Assembly: GCF_013348805.1 (NCBI RefSeq) | Contig: NZ_CP054690.1 | Coordinates: 3,596,001-3,660,000, forward strand | Reading direction: 5' to 3' | Length of the DNA: 64,000 bases | Source: Rhodococcus sp. W8901 | Lineage (GTDB): Bacteria; Actinomycetota; Actinomycetes; Mycobacteriales; Mycobacteriaceae | Part shown: positions 43,209 to 53,254 of the stretch, in pieces | Numbering within the stretch: position 1 is the first letter of the stretch | Layout: the number at the start of each line of letters is the position of its first letter | Notes under the pieces: model-generated | The model's input: only the letters and a program-made list of their open reading frames with translations | Databases searched by the model: none | What the model was told of the DNA's origin: nothing | Program-made: the position numbers and the translations under genes

Positions 43209-44132
43209 CTAGAAGCCGAGACGGCCCAACTGCTTGGGGTCGCGCTGCCAGTCCTTGGCGACCTTCACATGCAGTTCCAGGAAGATCTTGGTGCCGAGCA
43301 GCTTCTCGATCTGCTTGCGGGCGGTGGTGCCGACCTCGCGCAGGCGGGCGCCGCCCTTGCCGATGACGATGCCCTTCTGACTGGGACGCTCGACGTACAG
43401 CAGCGCGTGCACGTCCAGCAGTTCGCCCTGCTTCTCGGTGCGGCCCTCACGCGGGATGACCTCTTCGATGACGACGGCCAGCGAGTGCGGCAGTTCGTCG
43501 CCCAGGCCCTCGAGTGCCGCCTCGCGGATCAGCTCCGCCATCAGGGTTTCCTCGGGCTCGTCGGTGAGCTCGCCGTCCGGGTAGAAGGCCGGCCCCTCCG
43601 GCATCGCCTTCGCCAGCACCTCGACCAGCAGCTCCACCTGCTCGCCCGACTGGGCCGACACCGGAATCACCTCGGTGTCCGGTCCGAGCACCTTCGACAG
43701 CGCCAGCAACTGCTCGGCGACGCGGTCCTTGCTGACCTTGTCGATCTTGGTGACGATGCCGATCAGCTTGGTCTTCGGCGCCATCTGCCGGACCTGGTCC
43801 AGGATCCACCGGTCACCGGGGCCGATCTTCTCGTCCGCCGGGATACACAGGCAGATGACGTCGACCTCGGAGTACGTGTCGCGCACCAGGTCGTTGAGGC
43901 GCTGCCCCAGCAGCGTGCGCGGACGGTGCAGACCCGGCGTGTCGACCAGGATCAACTGGGCGAAGTCGCGGTGCACGATGCCGCGGATCGTGTGTCGGGT
44001 GGTCTGCGGCCGCGACGACGTGATCGCGATCTTGCTGCCCACCAGCGCATTCGTCAGCGTCGACTTGCCCGTGTTGGGCCGTCCGACGAAACAGACGAAG
44101 CCGGAACGGAATTCGTTATCGGTCATGGTCAC
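43209..44132 (-). CDS. era: GTPase Era
   Basis: The 307-residue protein has G1 [10 protein letters not shown]3 D-T-P-G and G4 T-K-I-D, followed by the C-terminal KH domain ([11 protein letters not shown]). It assists 16S rRNA 3'-end maturation and 30S assembly. GTG 44132 gives a GTGA overlap with corC; ATG 44126 is a nearby alternative. Confidence 0.96.
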   Translation of the reverse strand: MTMTDNEFRSGFVCFVGRPNTGKSTLTNALVGSKIAITSSRPQTTRHTIRGIVHRDFAQLILVDTPGLHRPRTLLGQRLNDLVRDTYSEVDVICLCIPADEKIGPGDRWILDQVRQMAPKTKLIGIVTKIDKVSKDRVAEQLLALSKVLGPDTEVIPVSAQSGEQVELLVEVLAKAMPEGPAFYPDGELTDEPEETLMAELIREAALEGLGDELPHSLAVVIEEVIPREGRTEKQGELLDVHALLYVERPSQKGIVIGKGGARLREVGTTARKQIEKLLGTKIFLELHVKVAKDWQRDPKQLGRLGF

Positions 44133-45454
44133 TCCTGGCTCACGTTTCCGTCTTCGTCCACATGGTCGTTCTCGGTATGTTCTTCGGTCGCCACGCGCTC
44201 GACGTGAACGGTGCTGATCCGCACGCGCCCGCGTACGTCGGCTCCGCCCTCGCCGCGCAGTCGCAGGCCCGCGGTCTCGACCTGCGAACCGGGCAGCGGC
44301 ACGCGGCCGAGCTCGTAGCCGAGCAGTCCGCCGACCGTCTCGACCTCGTCGTTCTCGATCTCGATGTCGAACAGCTCGCCCAGGTCCTCGACGGGCAACC
44401 GCGCCGACACCCGGTAGGTGCCGTCACCGAGGTCCTCGATGGGCGGGGTCTCGTCGGTGTCGTACTCGTCGGCGATCTCACCGACGATCTCCTCGATCAC
44501 ATCCTCGATGGTGACCAGGCCCGCGATGCCGCCGTACTCGTCGACCAGCACCGCCATGTGGTTGCGGTCGCGCTGCATCTCGGCGAGGAGGCTGTCCAGC
44601 GGCTTCGAATCCGGCACGAACACGGCGGGGCGCATCACCTGCGCCACCGTGACGCTGCGGCCACCGTCGGACGAGTAGTACGTCTGCTGCACCAGGTCCT
44701 TGAGGTACACCACGCCCAGCACGTCGTCGACGTTTTCGCCGACCACGGGGATCCGCGAGTGCCCGGAGCGCACCGCAAGCGACGTGGCCTGGCCGGCACT
44801 CTTGTCCGCCTCGATCCACACCATCTCGGTCCGCGGCACCATCACCTCGCGGGCGGAGGTGTCGCCGAGTTCGAACACCGACTGGATCATCCGGCGTTCC
44901 TCGTCGGCCACCACGCCGCGTTCCTGTGCCAGATCCACCAGCTCGCGCAGTTCGATCTCCGACGCGAACGGGCCCGCCCGGAACCCCTTACCGGGGGTGA
45001 GCGCGTTGCCGACGACGATCAGCAGCCTGCTGACCGGGCTGAGCAACGTGCCCAGCGCGACCAGCGGAACCGCCGACGCCAGGGCGAGCGGATACGCGCG
45101 CTGCCGACCCAGGGTGCGGGGGCCGACACCGATGGCCACGTAGTCGACGAGCACCATCACCACGATCGTGACGACCATGCCCCATACGGCTCCGAGCAGA
45201 TCGATCAGCGCGCCCGCGAGCAGGACGGCGGCCGCGATCTCGCAGAGGATCCGCAGCAGGACCATGAGATTGACGTAGCGGGGACGGTCGGAGACGATCC
45301 GCACCAGCCGCGCCGCGCCCGGACGGTCGTCCTTGGCCAACTCGTCCACCCGCGCCGGGGAGAGCGTGTTCAGCGCCGAATCGACGGCAGCGAACAGACC
45401 ACCGAGCGGGACCAGGACGACGGCGAGAACGATCAGGACGACGGCGTCACTCAC
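44129..45454 (-). CDS. CorC/HlyC-type CNNM-CBS membrane protein
   Basis: This 441-residue protein has an N-terminal DUF21/CNNM domain with about four membrane helices, then two CBS domains ([20 protein letters not shown]) and a C-terminal CorC-HlyC domain ([13 protein letters not shown]). The family is involved in magnesium efflux or homeostasis. Gene order matches Rv2366c between ybeY and era. Confidence 0.9.
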   Translation of the reverse strand: MSDAVVLIVLAVVLVPLGGLFAAVDSALNTLSPARVDELAKDDRPGAARLVRIVSDRPRYVNLMVLLRILCEIAAAVLLAGALIDLLGAVWGMVVTIVVMVLVDYVAIGVGPRTLGRQRAYPLALASAVPLVALGTLLSPVSRLLIVVGNALTPGKGFRAGPFASEIELRELVDLAQERGVVADEERRMIQSVFELGDTSAREVMVPRTEMVWIEADKSAGQATSLAVRSGHSRIPVVGENVDDVLGVVYLKDLVQQTYYSSDGGRSVTVAQVMRPAVFVPDSKPLDSLLAEMQRDRNHMAVLVDEYGGIAGLVTIEDVIEEIVGEIADEYDTDETPPIEDLGDGTYRVSARLPVEDLGELFDIEIENDEVETVGGLLGYELGRVPLPGSQVETAGLRLRGEGGADVRGRVRISTVHVERVATEEHTENDHVDEDGNVSQE

Positions 45455-45478
45455 CGGCCGATCACCGTCCGCCGGACA

Positions 45479-46021
45479 TCACTGTTCGGGGCCATCGAAG
45501 AACCCGGCCTTGCCCAGCAACCGCTGGTCCCGGGCGGCGAGTTCGGCCTCACGTTCGGCGCGGCGCAGATCCTCGTACCATTCGGCCAGCAGCTGATTCT
45601 GCAGCCCGAACATCTCCTTCTCCTCCTCCGGCTCGGCATGGTCGTAGCCGAGGAGGTGAAGGACACCGTGGACGGTCAGCAGCGCCAGCTCGTGATCGAG
45701 CGAATGGCCCGCGTTCTGCGCCTGGTCGGCGGCGAAGGACGGGCACAGCACGATGTCACCGAGCATCGACGGACCCGGCTCCGGCGCGTCCGGGCGACCG
45801 CCGGGCTCGAGCTCGTCCATCGGGAACGACATCACGTCGGTGGGGCCGGGCAGGTCCATCCAGCGCATGTGCAGATCGGCCATCGTGGCCGAATCCACGA
45901 GCACCATCGACAGTTCCGCCGCGGGATGGACGTCCATCCGGGCGATCACGAAGCGCGCGACGCTGATCAGGTCCTCGTCGGAGACTTCCATCCCCGATTC
46001 GTTGGAGATCTCGATACTCAT
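45479..46021 (-). CDS. ybeY: Endoribonuclease YbeY
   Basis: The 180-residue protein carries the zinc motif [11 protein letters not shown] and [10 protein letters not shown]. It takes part in 16S rRNA 3'-end processing and ribosome quality control, consistent with the neighbouring era. Confidence 0.95.
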   Translation of the reverse strand: MSIEISNESGMEVSDEDLISVARFVIARMDVHPAAELSMVLVDSATMADLHMRWMDLPGPTDVMSFPMDELEPGGRPDAPEPGPSMLGDIVLCPSFAADQAQNAGHSLDHELALLTVHGVLHLLGYDHAEPEEEKEMFGLQNQLLAEWYEDLRRAEREAELAARDQRLLGKAGFFDGPEQ

Positions 46022-46080
46022 TTACGTCGCTCTTTCGTCGTCCGCGGGCGCGCGGTAGCCGTGCTGGGGCGGAAACAACC

Positions 46081-47211
46081 CTACCGCCGCTGCGAGCGCG
46101 ACTGGACCGCTCGTCGGTGCGCACGGTTCCCCAGCGGCATGTCGGCCGCGCGGGTCGACTCGAAGCGGTCGTACGCGTCGACGATGTCGGAGACCAGGCG
46201 GTGCCGGACCACGTCGCTGCTGTCGAGAATCGCGAAGTGAATGCCGTCGATGTCGTCGAGGATCTCGGTGGCCGCCCGCAGGCCCGAGCGCGCCCCACCC
46301 GGCAGGTCGACCTGCGTGACGTCGCCGGTGACGACGATCTTGGAGCCGAACCCGAGTCGGGTGAGGAACATCTTCATCTGCTCGGCCGTGGTGTTCTGCG
46401 CCTCGTCGAGGATGATGAACGCGTCGTTGAGGGTGCGGCCACGCATGTACGCGAGCGGCGCGACCTCGATGACGCCGGCCTGCATGAGCTTCGGGATCGC
46501 CTCGGGATCCATCATGTCGTGCAGCGCGTCGTGCAACGGACGCAGATACGGGTCGATCTTCTCGTGCAGCGTGCCCGGCAGGAAGCCCAGGCGCTCGCCG
46601 GCCTCGACGGCCGGACGGGTCAGGATGATCCGCGTCACCTGCTTGCTCTGCAACGCCTGCACGGCCTTCGCCATCGCGAGGTACGTCTTGCCGGTACCGG
46701 CCGGGCCGACACCGAACACGATGGTGTTCTCGTCGATCGCATCGACGTAGCGCTTCTGGTTGAGCGTCTTCGGCCGGATCGTCTTGCCGCGCCGCGACAA
46801 GATGTCCAGGCTCAACACGTCGGCCGGCGACTCGGACAGACCCTGCGTGAGCATGCCGACGGTCCGGCGCACCGCGTCCGGCGTGATGGGCTGATTGCGG
46901 CGAACCAACGCGGCGAGCTGCTCGAGCACCCGCTCGGCGAGCGCGACGTCGGCGGGGGTGCCGGTGAGGGTGACCGCATTGCCGCGGACATGGATGTCGG
47001 CGTCGAGGACCTGTTCGAGAGCGGTCAGGTTCTCATCGGAAGACCCGAGCAGGGGCGGCACCACCTCGGGCGGGAGTTCCATGCTCGAGCGCACGGTGCG
47101 CTCGGCCGGCTGCGTGGGATCCTGCGGGGAGTCGCTGTAACGCGACCTGCCGTTCTCGACTTGTTCACTCACGTGAGGGCTATGGCCTACTTTCAGGTCC
47201 GATCCGTCCAC
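46081..47211 (-). CDS. phoH: PhoH-like ATPase
   Basis: This 376-residue protein has an N-terminal KH-like region and a PhoH ATPase: Walker A G-P-A-G-T-G-K-T, Walker [11 protein letters not shown] and [10 protein letters not shown]. PhoH is thought to act with YbeY in RNA processing. GTG 47211 is the first start; GTG 47172 would give a length nearer that of the mycobacterial PhoH1. Confidence 0.94.
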   Translation of the reverse strand: MDGSDLKVGHSPHVSEQVENGRSRYSDSPQDPTQPAERTVRSSMELPPEVVPPLLGSSDENLTALEQVLDADIHVRGNAVTLTGTPADVALAERVLEQLAALVRRNQPITPDAVRRTVGMLTQGLSESPADVLSLDILSRRGKTIRPKTLNQKRYVDAIDENTIVFGVGPAGTGKTYLAMAKAVQALQSKQVTRIILTRPAVEAGERLGFLPGTLHEKIDPYLRPLHDALHDMMDPEAIPKLMQAGVIEVAPLAYMRGRTLNDAFIILDEAQNTTAEQMKMFLTRLGFGSKIVVTGDVTQVDLPGGARSGLRAATEILDDIDGIHFAILDSSDVVRHRLVSDIVDAYDRFESTRAADMPLGNRAHRRAVQSRSQRR

Positions 47212-47268
47212 GACGGGCTGTCATGTGTGCCCAAAGTCTAGCGCCCGACAGTGATCACGCCCACCGAG

Positions 47269-47943
47269 TTACCCCTCGGACCTACCGCCCGGTTCGCCCG
47301 GATCCCGCAACCAGCGCGCCGCCTCCGCCACGATGTCGGCCGCACGCTCGGGCGGCAGACCCAGCAGTACCAGACTCGCGGTCGCGAAGGTCTCGCCGCG
47401 GTCGTTGATCACACCCTGATTCGCGCGCTCGAGCAGTGTCAACGTCATACCCTCGTCCATCGCGACCAGAAGGTCGGCGGGCAGGTACGACGAGAACACC
47501 CCGTCCCGTTGGCCCCGCTCGACATTGCCGACCGTGGTCGCCCGCAGCGGGTCGAGCAGGTCGTGGATTCGGTCCTCCCCCAGTTCGCGACGAGCGAACG
47601 AGAGCAGAACCCGGAAGCGGTCGCCGATCGGCCACGTACGCAGCGCCAGCACCGCGAGCGCCAGGTCGGGTCGTTCGGGCAGGGGCGGGCCGGTGACGAG
47701 GCTCACCGCGATCGCGGCGGACGCCTCGGCGACCAACCCTTCGATCAGCGCGTCCCGGTTCGGGAAATGCGAGTACACGGTCCGGCGCACCACCCCCGCC
47801 GCACGGGCCACCTCGTCCATGCTGGAGTCCGGATCGGCCGCGAACGCCGTGATCGCCGCCTCGAGAATGCGGGCACGGTTCGCCCGCGCCTGCGGCCGCT
47901 GTTGCGGCGGTGGCGAGGGGGACGTCGAGGACTCGGAACTCAC
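47269..47943 (-). CDS. TetR-family regulator of the divergent efflux gene
   Basis: The 224-residue protein has a Pro-rich start, a TetR HTH (I-L-E-A-A-I-T-A-F-A-A-D, V-A-R-A-A-G-V-V-R-R-T-V-Y-S-H-F) and a helical ligand domain. GTG 47943 has GGAGG 8 nt upstream. It is divergent from the MFS transporter, with two palindromic sites between them. Confidence 0.85.
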   Translation of the reverse strand: MSSESSTSPSPPPQQRPQARANRARILEAAITAFAADPDSSMDEVARAAGVVRRTVYSHFPNRDALIEGLVAEASAAIAVSLVTGPPLPERPDLALAVLALRTWPIGDRFRVLLSFARRELGEDRIHDLLDPLRATTVGNVERGQRDGVFSSYLPADLLVAMDEGMTLTLLERANQGVINDRGETFATASLVLLGLPPERAADIVAEAARWLRDPGEPGGRSEG

Positions 47944-48040
47944 GAAGCCATCCTCCCCCACCCGCCCGCCGCGCCGCTCGAACGTCGGATACCGGCAGGC
48001 GTGTTCGATCCGCGACCACGTGGCCTCCATCACACCCTTC

Positions 48041-48058
48041 TTGCACACTCGTGTGCAG
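48041..48058. promoter_or_regulatory. TetR operator 1
   Basis: TTGCACA-n4-TGTGCAG. It shares its half sites with operator 2, and the centres are 27 bp apart. Confidence 0.7.
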
Positions 48059-48067
48059 ATAGCTAAC

Positions 48068-48085
48068 TTGCACATCAGTGTGCAA
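48068..48085. promoter_or_regulatory. TetR operator 2
   Basis: TTGCACA-n4-TGTGCAA, a perfect palindrome. It lies closer to the transporter start, in the position to block its promoter. Confidence 0.75.
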
Positions 48086-48129
48086 TGTTCTCGGCGCGGA
48101 GGACGCCCGGGGGTAGGGAGGGAACGACG

Positions 48130-49749
48130 ATGACGGTCACGCTGACGCGATTGCCGGGTCTGGCCACCACACCGGTGGACCGCATGACGGAGCCCTATCG
48201 GCGACGATGGGCGGCACTGGGAGTGCTCTGTCTGAGCCTGCTGATCGTGGTGATGGCAAACACCGCCCTCATCGTCGCGGCGCCGGACATGACCCGCGAC
48301 CTGCAGCTGACGAGTTCGGACCTGCAGTGGGTCATCGACGGGTACACCGTCCCCTACGCGGCGCTGATGCTGCTGTTCGGGGTCATCGGCGACAAGTACA
48401 GCCGCCGCGGCGCCCTGTTCGCCGGCCTGCTCGTCTTCGGCGGCGGCGCCGTGTTCGGCAGCCTCGCCGACAGCACGACGTCGGTGATCGCGGCCCGGAT
48501 GATCATGGGCGTGGGTGCCGCGATCATCATGCCGGCGACCCTGTCCCTGCTGGTTGCGACGTTCCCCGCCGCGGAACGCGCCCGGGCGATCGCCGCGTGG
48601 GCCGCGACGTCGGGGCTGGCGATCGCACTCGGACCGCTGCTCGCGGGCTGGCTGCTCGAAAGCCGCTCGTGGCACTCGACCTTCCTCATCAATGTGCCGA
48701 TCGCCGCGTTCGCGATCGTCGCCGCACTCGTGCTGGTCCCGCCGTCGAAGGCGCACGGCCTGGGCCGGATCGACTGGATCGGCGGGCTGCTGTCGGTGGT
48801 GACGATCGGCGCGCTCGTGTTCGCGATCATCGACGGATTCCACTTCGGCTGGACCTCGCGAGCGGTTGCCGCGGCCGTCGTCTCCGCTGTCGGACTCGCC
48901 GCGTTCGCGCTCTGGGAACTGCGGCACGAACAGCCCCTCCTCAACGTGCGCAAACTCGGCGAACGCAAGGTCGGCGGCGCGGCGCTCGCGGTGCTGCTGG
49001 TGTTCCTCGCCGCGTTCGGCGCGATGTTCTTCGTCGCCCAGCAGTTCCAGTTCGTGCTGGGCTTCGGCCCGCTCGCGACCGGCGTCCGGTTGCTGCCGCT
49101 CGCGGTGGCGGTCTCGGTCGGCGCCGCGGCCAGCGCCCGCCTGGTCCCTCGGATCGGCACCCGCGCCGCCGTCGCCGGAGGGATGGCGGTGGCTGCGATC
49201 GGCGTGTTGCTGCTCGTCCGCGTCGACGCCGCGTCCGGGTACGCCGACTTCGTCCCGACGCTGGTGCTGCTCGGAATCGGTGTCGGGCTGTCGGTCTCAC
49301 CCGCCACCGATGCGCTCATGGGCAGCTTCCCCGACAGCGACCTCGGTGCGGCCGGCGGACTCAACGACACCGCGATCGAACTCGGCGGATCGCTCGGCAT
49401 CGCCATCCTCGGCTCGGTCCTCGCCTCGGCCTACAAGGACGGCATCTCCGGATTCCTCGCTGCGCTCCCGATCCCGAAACTCACGGGGCCACAGGCGGAT
49501 CTGGTGGCGCAGGGACTCGAGGCCTCCGGCGAGTCGGTGGGCGGAGCCGCGATCGTCGCCGAGGAGATGTCGCAGAACATGCTCGCGCAGGCGCAGGCAC
49601 AGCCGCTGATGGAGGCCGCCACCGCGGCATTCGCCGATGCGATCTCGCAGGCCAGTCTCGTGGGCGGCCTCGCGCTCGCGGTCGGCGCGGTGGTGGTCGC
49701 GGGCATCCTGCCCGGTCGGACCGTCGACCGTGTCGGCATGGACAACTAA
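48130..49749 (+). CDS. MFS efflux transporter (DHA2/EmrB-QacA type)
   Basis: The 539-residue protein has about 14 membrane segments, with motif A variant (F-G-V-I-G-D-K-Y-S-R-R-G) and the L-Q-W-V-I-D-G-Y-T segment of proton-driven DHA2 drug exporters. ATG 48130 has GGGAGGG upstream. Regulation by the divergent TetR protein through two operators is likely, so expression should respond to a toxic substrate. Confidence 0.9.
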   Translation: MTVTLTRLPGLATTPVDRMTEPYRRRWAALGVLCLSLLIVVMANTALIVAAPDMTRDLQLTSSDLQWVIDGYTVPYAALMLLFGVIGDKYSRRGALFAGLLVFGGGAVFGSLADSTTSVIAARMIMGVGAAIIMPATLSLLVATFPAAERARAIAAWAATSGLAIALGPLLAGWLLESRSWHSTFLINVPIAAFAIVAALVLVPPSKAHGLGRIDWIGGLLSVVTIGALVFAIIDGFHFGWTSRAVAAAVVSAVGLAAFALWELRHEQPLLNVRKLGERKVGGAALAVLLVFLAAFGAMFFVAQQFQFVLGFGPLATGVRLLPLAVAVSVGAAASARLVPRIGTRAAVAGGMAVAAIGVLLLVRVDAASGYADFVPTLVLLGIGVGLSVSPATDALMGSFPDSDLGAAGGLNDTAIELGGSLGIAILGSVLASAYKDGISGFLAALPIPKLTGPQADLVAQGLEASGESVGGAAIVAEEMSQNMLAQAQAQPLMEAATAAFADAISQASLVGGLALAVGAVVVAGILPGRTVDRVGMDN

Positions 49750-49830
49750 GGTACGGCGTCGGCCGATCATGCTGCTTGCGCGGTCGCACCAGCCAGTTTG
49801 CGGCCCGCGGGAAGCGAGAGGAGCGGCATC

Positions 49831-49922
49831 ATGACGGAGGACGCGTCGTCGGGTGGTTTCCCGGACCTACAACGGGCTGCCCTACATCGGCCTGATCGAG
49901 GACGTGCGAGAGAGGTCGCCCG
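49831..49922 (+). pseudogene. Short coding remnant before the DUF2442 gene
   Basis: A frame ending at a TGA at 49928 reads T-Y-N-G-L-P-Y-I-G-L-I-E-D-V-R-E-R-S and has no complete 5' part. It looks like the tail of a lost gene, now joined to the following operon. Confidence 0.3.
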
Positions 49923-50573
49923 ATGACTGACTGCCGAATCGCCGAGGTCGGGTTCACTGACACACACATCGTGCTGGCGCTCACGAACGGCGACGTACTG
50001 ACGACCCCGATCGTGCGGTACATCCGCGTCGAGAAGGCGACACCCGCCGAGCGCGCCCGCTGGGTGCTCGCCGACGACGGGCACGGTGTGAACTGGCCGG
50101 AGCTGTGGAAACCCGACGACGAGGGCATGGTGAGCGTCTGGGAGATCCTCCAGAACCGGCTCTACGAGGCCGCGCTCGGTCGCTTGCAGCAGGCCGGCTG
50201 GGACGTGGATACCGTGTCGCAGCGCGACCACGAGCTGGTCGCCCTGTGGCGCCTGGAGGCCGACGTCAACAACGGCGGGTTCTTGCAGTTCTTCGGAAAC
50301 TGGGGCGAGCGAAACCATCTCACCGCTGTCGCCGCGCTCGACCTGATCGGTGCACGCAGGGCCGCAGAGCTCGTCCGCAGGATGTACGCGGTGATCGAGC
50401 CGTACGCCGACGAGGTCGTCTCACTCGCCGATCTTCCGGGTCTGCTCACCGACGCCGACCACGACCGGCTGCAGGAGCTCGACGAGGCGTTCTGGGAGTA
50501 CCCAGACCGGCTCGCGCGGCTCGTCGTGCAGCACTACGGCGTCGACACACACGACGACGGTGGCACACGATGA
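49923..50573 (+). CDS. DUF2442 plus DMP19/DUF4375 fusion protein
   Basis: Residues 1-75 match DUF2442 (L-T-N-G-D-V-L-T-T-P, A-T-P-A-E-R-A-R-W, V-N-W-P-E-L). The rest matches DMP19/DUF4375, with the core E-A-D-V-N-N-G-G-F-L-Q-F-F-G-N-W. DUF2442 and DMP19 domains are common in toxin-immunity and antitoxin contexts; a fusion of both is unusual. GAGAGAGG precedes the ATG. It overlaps the next gene by 4 nt. An immunity function is an inference from the families. Confidence 0.75.
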   Translation: MTDCRIAEVGFTDTHIVLALTNGDVLTTPIVRYIRVEKATPAERARWVLADDGHGVNWPELWKPDDEGMVSVWEILQNRLYEAALGRLQQAGWDVDTVSQRDHELVALWRLEADVNNGGFLQFFGNWGERNHLTAVAALDLIGARRAAELVRRMYAVIEPYADEVVSLADLPGLLTDADHDRLQELDEAFWEYPDRLARLVVQHYGVDTHDDGGTR

Positions 50574-50830
50574 TCACGACCGAAGAGATCGAACGCCGCA
50601 CCGACGGCGACCGGCTGCCGCTTCTGACGCTGTCCGAGTTCTTCGACGGAAACACCCAGGAGGATTCCTTAGCGCCGAACCAGTGGGGCTACGGTCGTTC
50701 GCCGCTCGCGGAGATCGCCACGCGACTACGTGTACTCGAGGCGTCCTCCGACATCGCCTGGGTGCGTGTCGAGTTGCACCCCGACACCGGCGACGGCGTG
50801 ATCGAGGCACCGCACGGAGGCGCGCCATGA
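50570..50830 (+). CDS. Small acidic protein of the immunity-like operon
   Basis: This 86-residue protein (M-I-T-T-E-E-I-E-R-R-T-D-G-D-R-L-P-L-L) contains T-L-S-E-F-F-D-G-N, seen in several immunity-type proteins, and a W-V-R-V-E-L strand. It overlaps both neighbours by ATGA, which makes a real gene likely. Family not recognised with confidence. Confidence 0.65.
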   Translation: MITTEEIERRTDGDRLPLLTLSEFFDGNTQEDSLAPNQWGYGRSPLAEIATRLRVLEASSDIAWVRVELHPDTGDGVIEAPHGGAP

Positions 50831-52437
50831 CCGAATCTGAATCACGTGCATTCGTCCCGACAGTGGGGGATGTTCTCGTGTTTCCCATCGAGCGGATCGA
50901 CCGGTACGGGGCGTGTCAGGTCGTCGCGGCCGACGAGACCGAGCGGCTGGCAACGGTCGCGGTGCTCGCGTGGACGGGCGCAGCGGTGCCTGACGTCACC
51001 GCGTTGGCCGGCGTGCCACGGATGGTGAAGGACTTCATGTTCTGGCGCCCCGAGGAGGTCGTGATGGAGGTGGCGCTCCCGGTGCCCGAGTCGTATCGGC
51101 GGATCGGGAGTCTGCCCGTGACCGGCGAGACCGTCTCGCGGTCCTCCGGGTCATGGGATTTCGAGCACGACATCGCGCGCCAGCATCGGTGGGACGTCAC
51201 GCCGACCGAAACGACCTCGGCGTTCAAGGCGGCCCTGGACAGCGAGGAGATCGCGACAACTCCGGGCCTCGTCTACGCGCGCAACGGTGACCCGTACGAG
51301 GCGCGCTTGGCCGCGGCGCGCAGCTTCAGAGACGACGCCGGGTACCGGGTCGGCGACGATTTCTGCATGGAGTCGCTGCGGGCCTGGCCCGCGCTGTACC
51401 AGGTCACACTCCACTCCTGGCGCGATGACCTCGTGCCGTTCCTGGAATCGTCCCCGCTGGTCAACGAGTTGACCCTCACCGGGCACGGCCGGCGTGAACT
51501 CGACCTCTCCCGCACGAGCCTGGACCGACTGTCGGTGGACATCACGGGGCTGGAACGACTCGTACTCCCGCCGAGCCTGGACCTTCTGCTCCTGCACGGC
51601 GCGGGTGCGGTGAATCGCTTCGACTCGCGCGACGGTCTGCTCGACGGCCCGAGCGCCGAGACACCCGAGGCGCTCGCGATGCTGCAGGTCGTCGCCGATC
51701 AGGACGGCCGCTGGATCTCGGTGCAACTCACCGGGACGGTGCCGCCGGTGCGCGGACTCGACCGCGTGCAGGGACTGCGGATCGGAGCCATCGACGACCT
51801 GGACATCTCCGATGTCGCCGAGTGCTTCCCGAACACTTCCTGGCTGCACCTGTTCGGTGCGCCCGGTCTGCTCCGCGGACTGTCCGAGTTGCCGGCGCTG
51901 CCGACCTTGGAGACGCTGTGGCTGTGCGACCTGTTCGGCTACGAGCCCGGCGACTTCCCGGGGCCGGGCGAGCTGCCGGCGCTCACGAGCCTCGACCTCG
52001 ACAGCATCCCGACCGACGTCGCCACCCGCGTGCGCGCGATGTACAAGAAGGCGTCGCACGTCTCGCTGAGCGTGCGCAGGCCCCGCAAACCCGAGTGGCT
52101 GGCCGAGAACTTCGAGAACCCGCTGCGGCACTGGGACGGACGCGACGGCATCCCGGCAGCAACAGCGAAGCAGGCCCGCACCGCATTCGTCACGGCGCTG
52201 CGGCAGGTGCGCGACGCCGACGCGTCCCGCACCGACGAGACCGGCTACGCGAAGACCGTGACGGCCTCGGTCACCGAATTCCTCGACGTCATCTCGGGCC
52301 TCAACCGCAAGCGCCAGTTCCTGTACACCCTGGAACGCGACGAGGTGATCGACGCCGTCGACACCCTGACCACCGGTCTCCCGCCCGAGGCCAACCGCAC
52401 TCTCGAACCGCTCATCGAGGAGGCACTCGACGACTGA
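50827..52437 (+). CDS. Imm26-like N-terminus fused to a leucine-rich-repeat protein
   Basis: The first 120 residues (V-G-D-V-L-V-F-P-I-E-R-I-D-R-Y-G-A-C-Q-V-V) resemble the Imm26 immunity fold. From about residue 195 onward there are irregular leucine-rich repeats (L-Y-Q-V-T-L-H-S-W, V-N-E-L-T-L-T-G-H, L-E-T-L-W-L-C-D-L), ending in a helical domain with F-V-T-A-L-R-Q-V-R-D. The 536-residue size is far above a simple immunity protein. The role is unknown; sensing or neutralising a toxin is one guess. Confidence 0.7.
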   Translation: MTESESRAFVPTVGDVLVFPIERIDRYGACQVVAADETERLATVAVLAWTGAAVPDVTALAGVPRMVKDFMFWRPEEVVMEVALPVPESYRRIGSLPVTGETVSRSSGSWDFEHDIARQHRWDVTPTETTSAFKAALDSEEIATTPGLVYARNGDPYEARLAAARSFRDDAGYRVGDDFCMESLRAWPALYQVTLHSWRDDLVPFLESSPLVNELTLTGHGRRELDLSRTSLDRLSVDITGLERLVLPPSLDLLLLHGAGAVNRFDSRDGLLDGPSAETPEALAMLQVVADQDGRWISVQLTGTVPPVRGLDRVQGLRIGAIDDLDISDVAECFPNTSWLHLFGAPGLLRGLSELPALPTLETLWLCDLFGYEPGDFPGPGELPALTSLDLDSIPTDVATRVRAMYKKASHVSLSVRRPRKPEWLAENFENPLRHWDGRDGIPAATAKQARTAFVTALRQVRDADASRTDETGYAKTVTASVTEFLDVISGLNRKRQFLYTLERDEVIDAVDTLTTGLPPEANRTLEPLIEEALDD

Positions 52438-52472
52438 ACACCGCCGGGTCCTCGAACGGGAGCCAGTGACCG

Positions 52473-53252
52473 CTATGCCTCGCCACCGACGGACCAAGGA
52501 GCCGGATCCAGGGCCGCGCGCAGCGACAGTTCCCAGGACCGCGAGCCGCGGTCGAGGAAATCGTTGTGGCCCTCCCCAGGCACCTCCCACAGCACCGCCC
52601 GATCCCCCGCCGCGACGGCCCTCTCCACGTACACGCGGCTGCCCGAGGCCGGGATACGCAGGTCCTCGGCACCGTGGAGGCACACCGTCGGGATCCCGGT
52701 CGGGACCCGGTGCAGTGGGGAGGCGTCGAGATAGATCTGCGGATCGCTCGCGTGGTCCACCCCGAACAGATCTTCGAGGACGACGCCGCCACGCCGGGTC
52801 GCGGACCGCGAGGCCAGGTCCAGGGCCCCGGCCTGGGACACCACCCGCTCGGGTCGGACGAGCGAATCTCGTTGCCCGGCAACCCAGACCGCGAGTTGCG
52901 CACCGGCCGAATGGCCGACGATCCGGACGTTGCCGAGATCCAGCGGAATCGGCGAGTGCTCCGGCAACAGCGTCGCGGTCGCGGCGAGCGCGGCAGCGAT
53001 GTCCGCGCTCGTCTCGGCCCAGCGGCCGCCGGCACCGACACGGCGGTACTCGACGTTCCATGCCGCGACACCACGCCGGGCGAGCTCGACCGCAAACGCG
53101 GTCGCCAGATTCAGGTGGAAGTCGGCACTCCAATAGCCACCGTGGATCAGCATCACCACCGGCACCGGCACCGGCGCCTGCGCGCCGTTCGGAAGGTAGA
53201 GATGCCCGAACTGCTGTGGTTCGGGGCCGTACTCGATCTTCGTTCTGCTCAT
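52473..53252 (-). CDS. Alpha/beta hydrolase (BD-FAE/esterase type)
   Basis: The 259-residue protein has the oxyanion motif L-I-H-G-G-Y-W, the nucleophile G-H-S-A-G-A-Q, an acid strand C-L-H-G-A-E-D and the catalytic His in G-E-G-H-N-D-F. This layout matches esterase/acetylhydrolase or kynurenine-formamidase-like enzymes; the substrate is not known. ATG 53252 follows the rsmE stop by 2 nt, so the two are coupled. Confidence 0.85.
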   Translation of the reverse strand: MSRTKIEYGPEPQQFGHLYLPNGAQAPVPVPVVMLIHGGYWSADFHLNLATAFAVELARRGVAAWNVEYRRVGAGGRWAETSADIAAALAATATLLPEHSPIPLDLGNVRIVGHSAGAQLAVWVAGQRDSLVRPERVVSQAGALDLASRSATRRGGVVLEDLFGVDHASDPQIYLDASPLHRVPTGIPTVCLHGAEDLRIPASGSRVYVERAVAAGDRAVLWEVPGEGHNDFLDRGSRSWELSLRAALDPAPWSVGGEA

Positions 53253-53254
53253 GA

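Noticed and set aside
47269-48927. Very long minus-strand frame extending the TetR gene to 552 residues
   Set aside because: The extra part crosses the operators and the MFS gene; GTG 47943 has a ribosome site and begins at the normal TetR N-terminus.
51151-53133. 660-residue minus-strand frame across the LRR gene
   Set aside because: Arg/Gly-rich antisense of the overlapping operon; no domain is seen.
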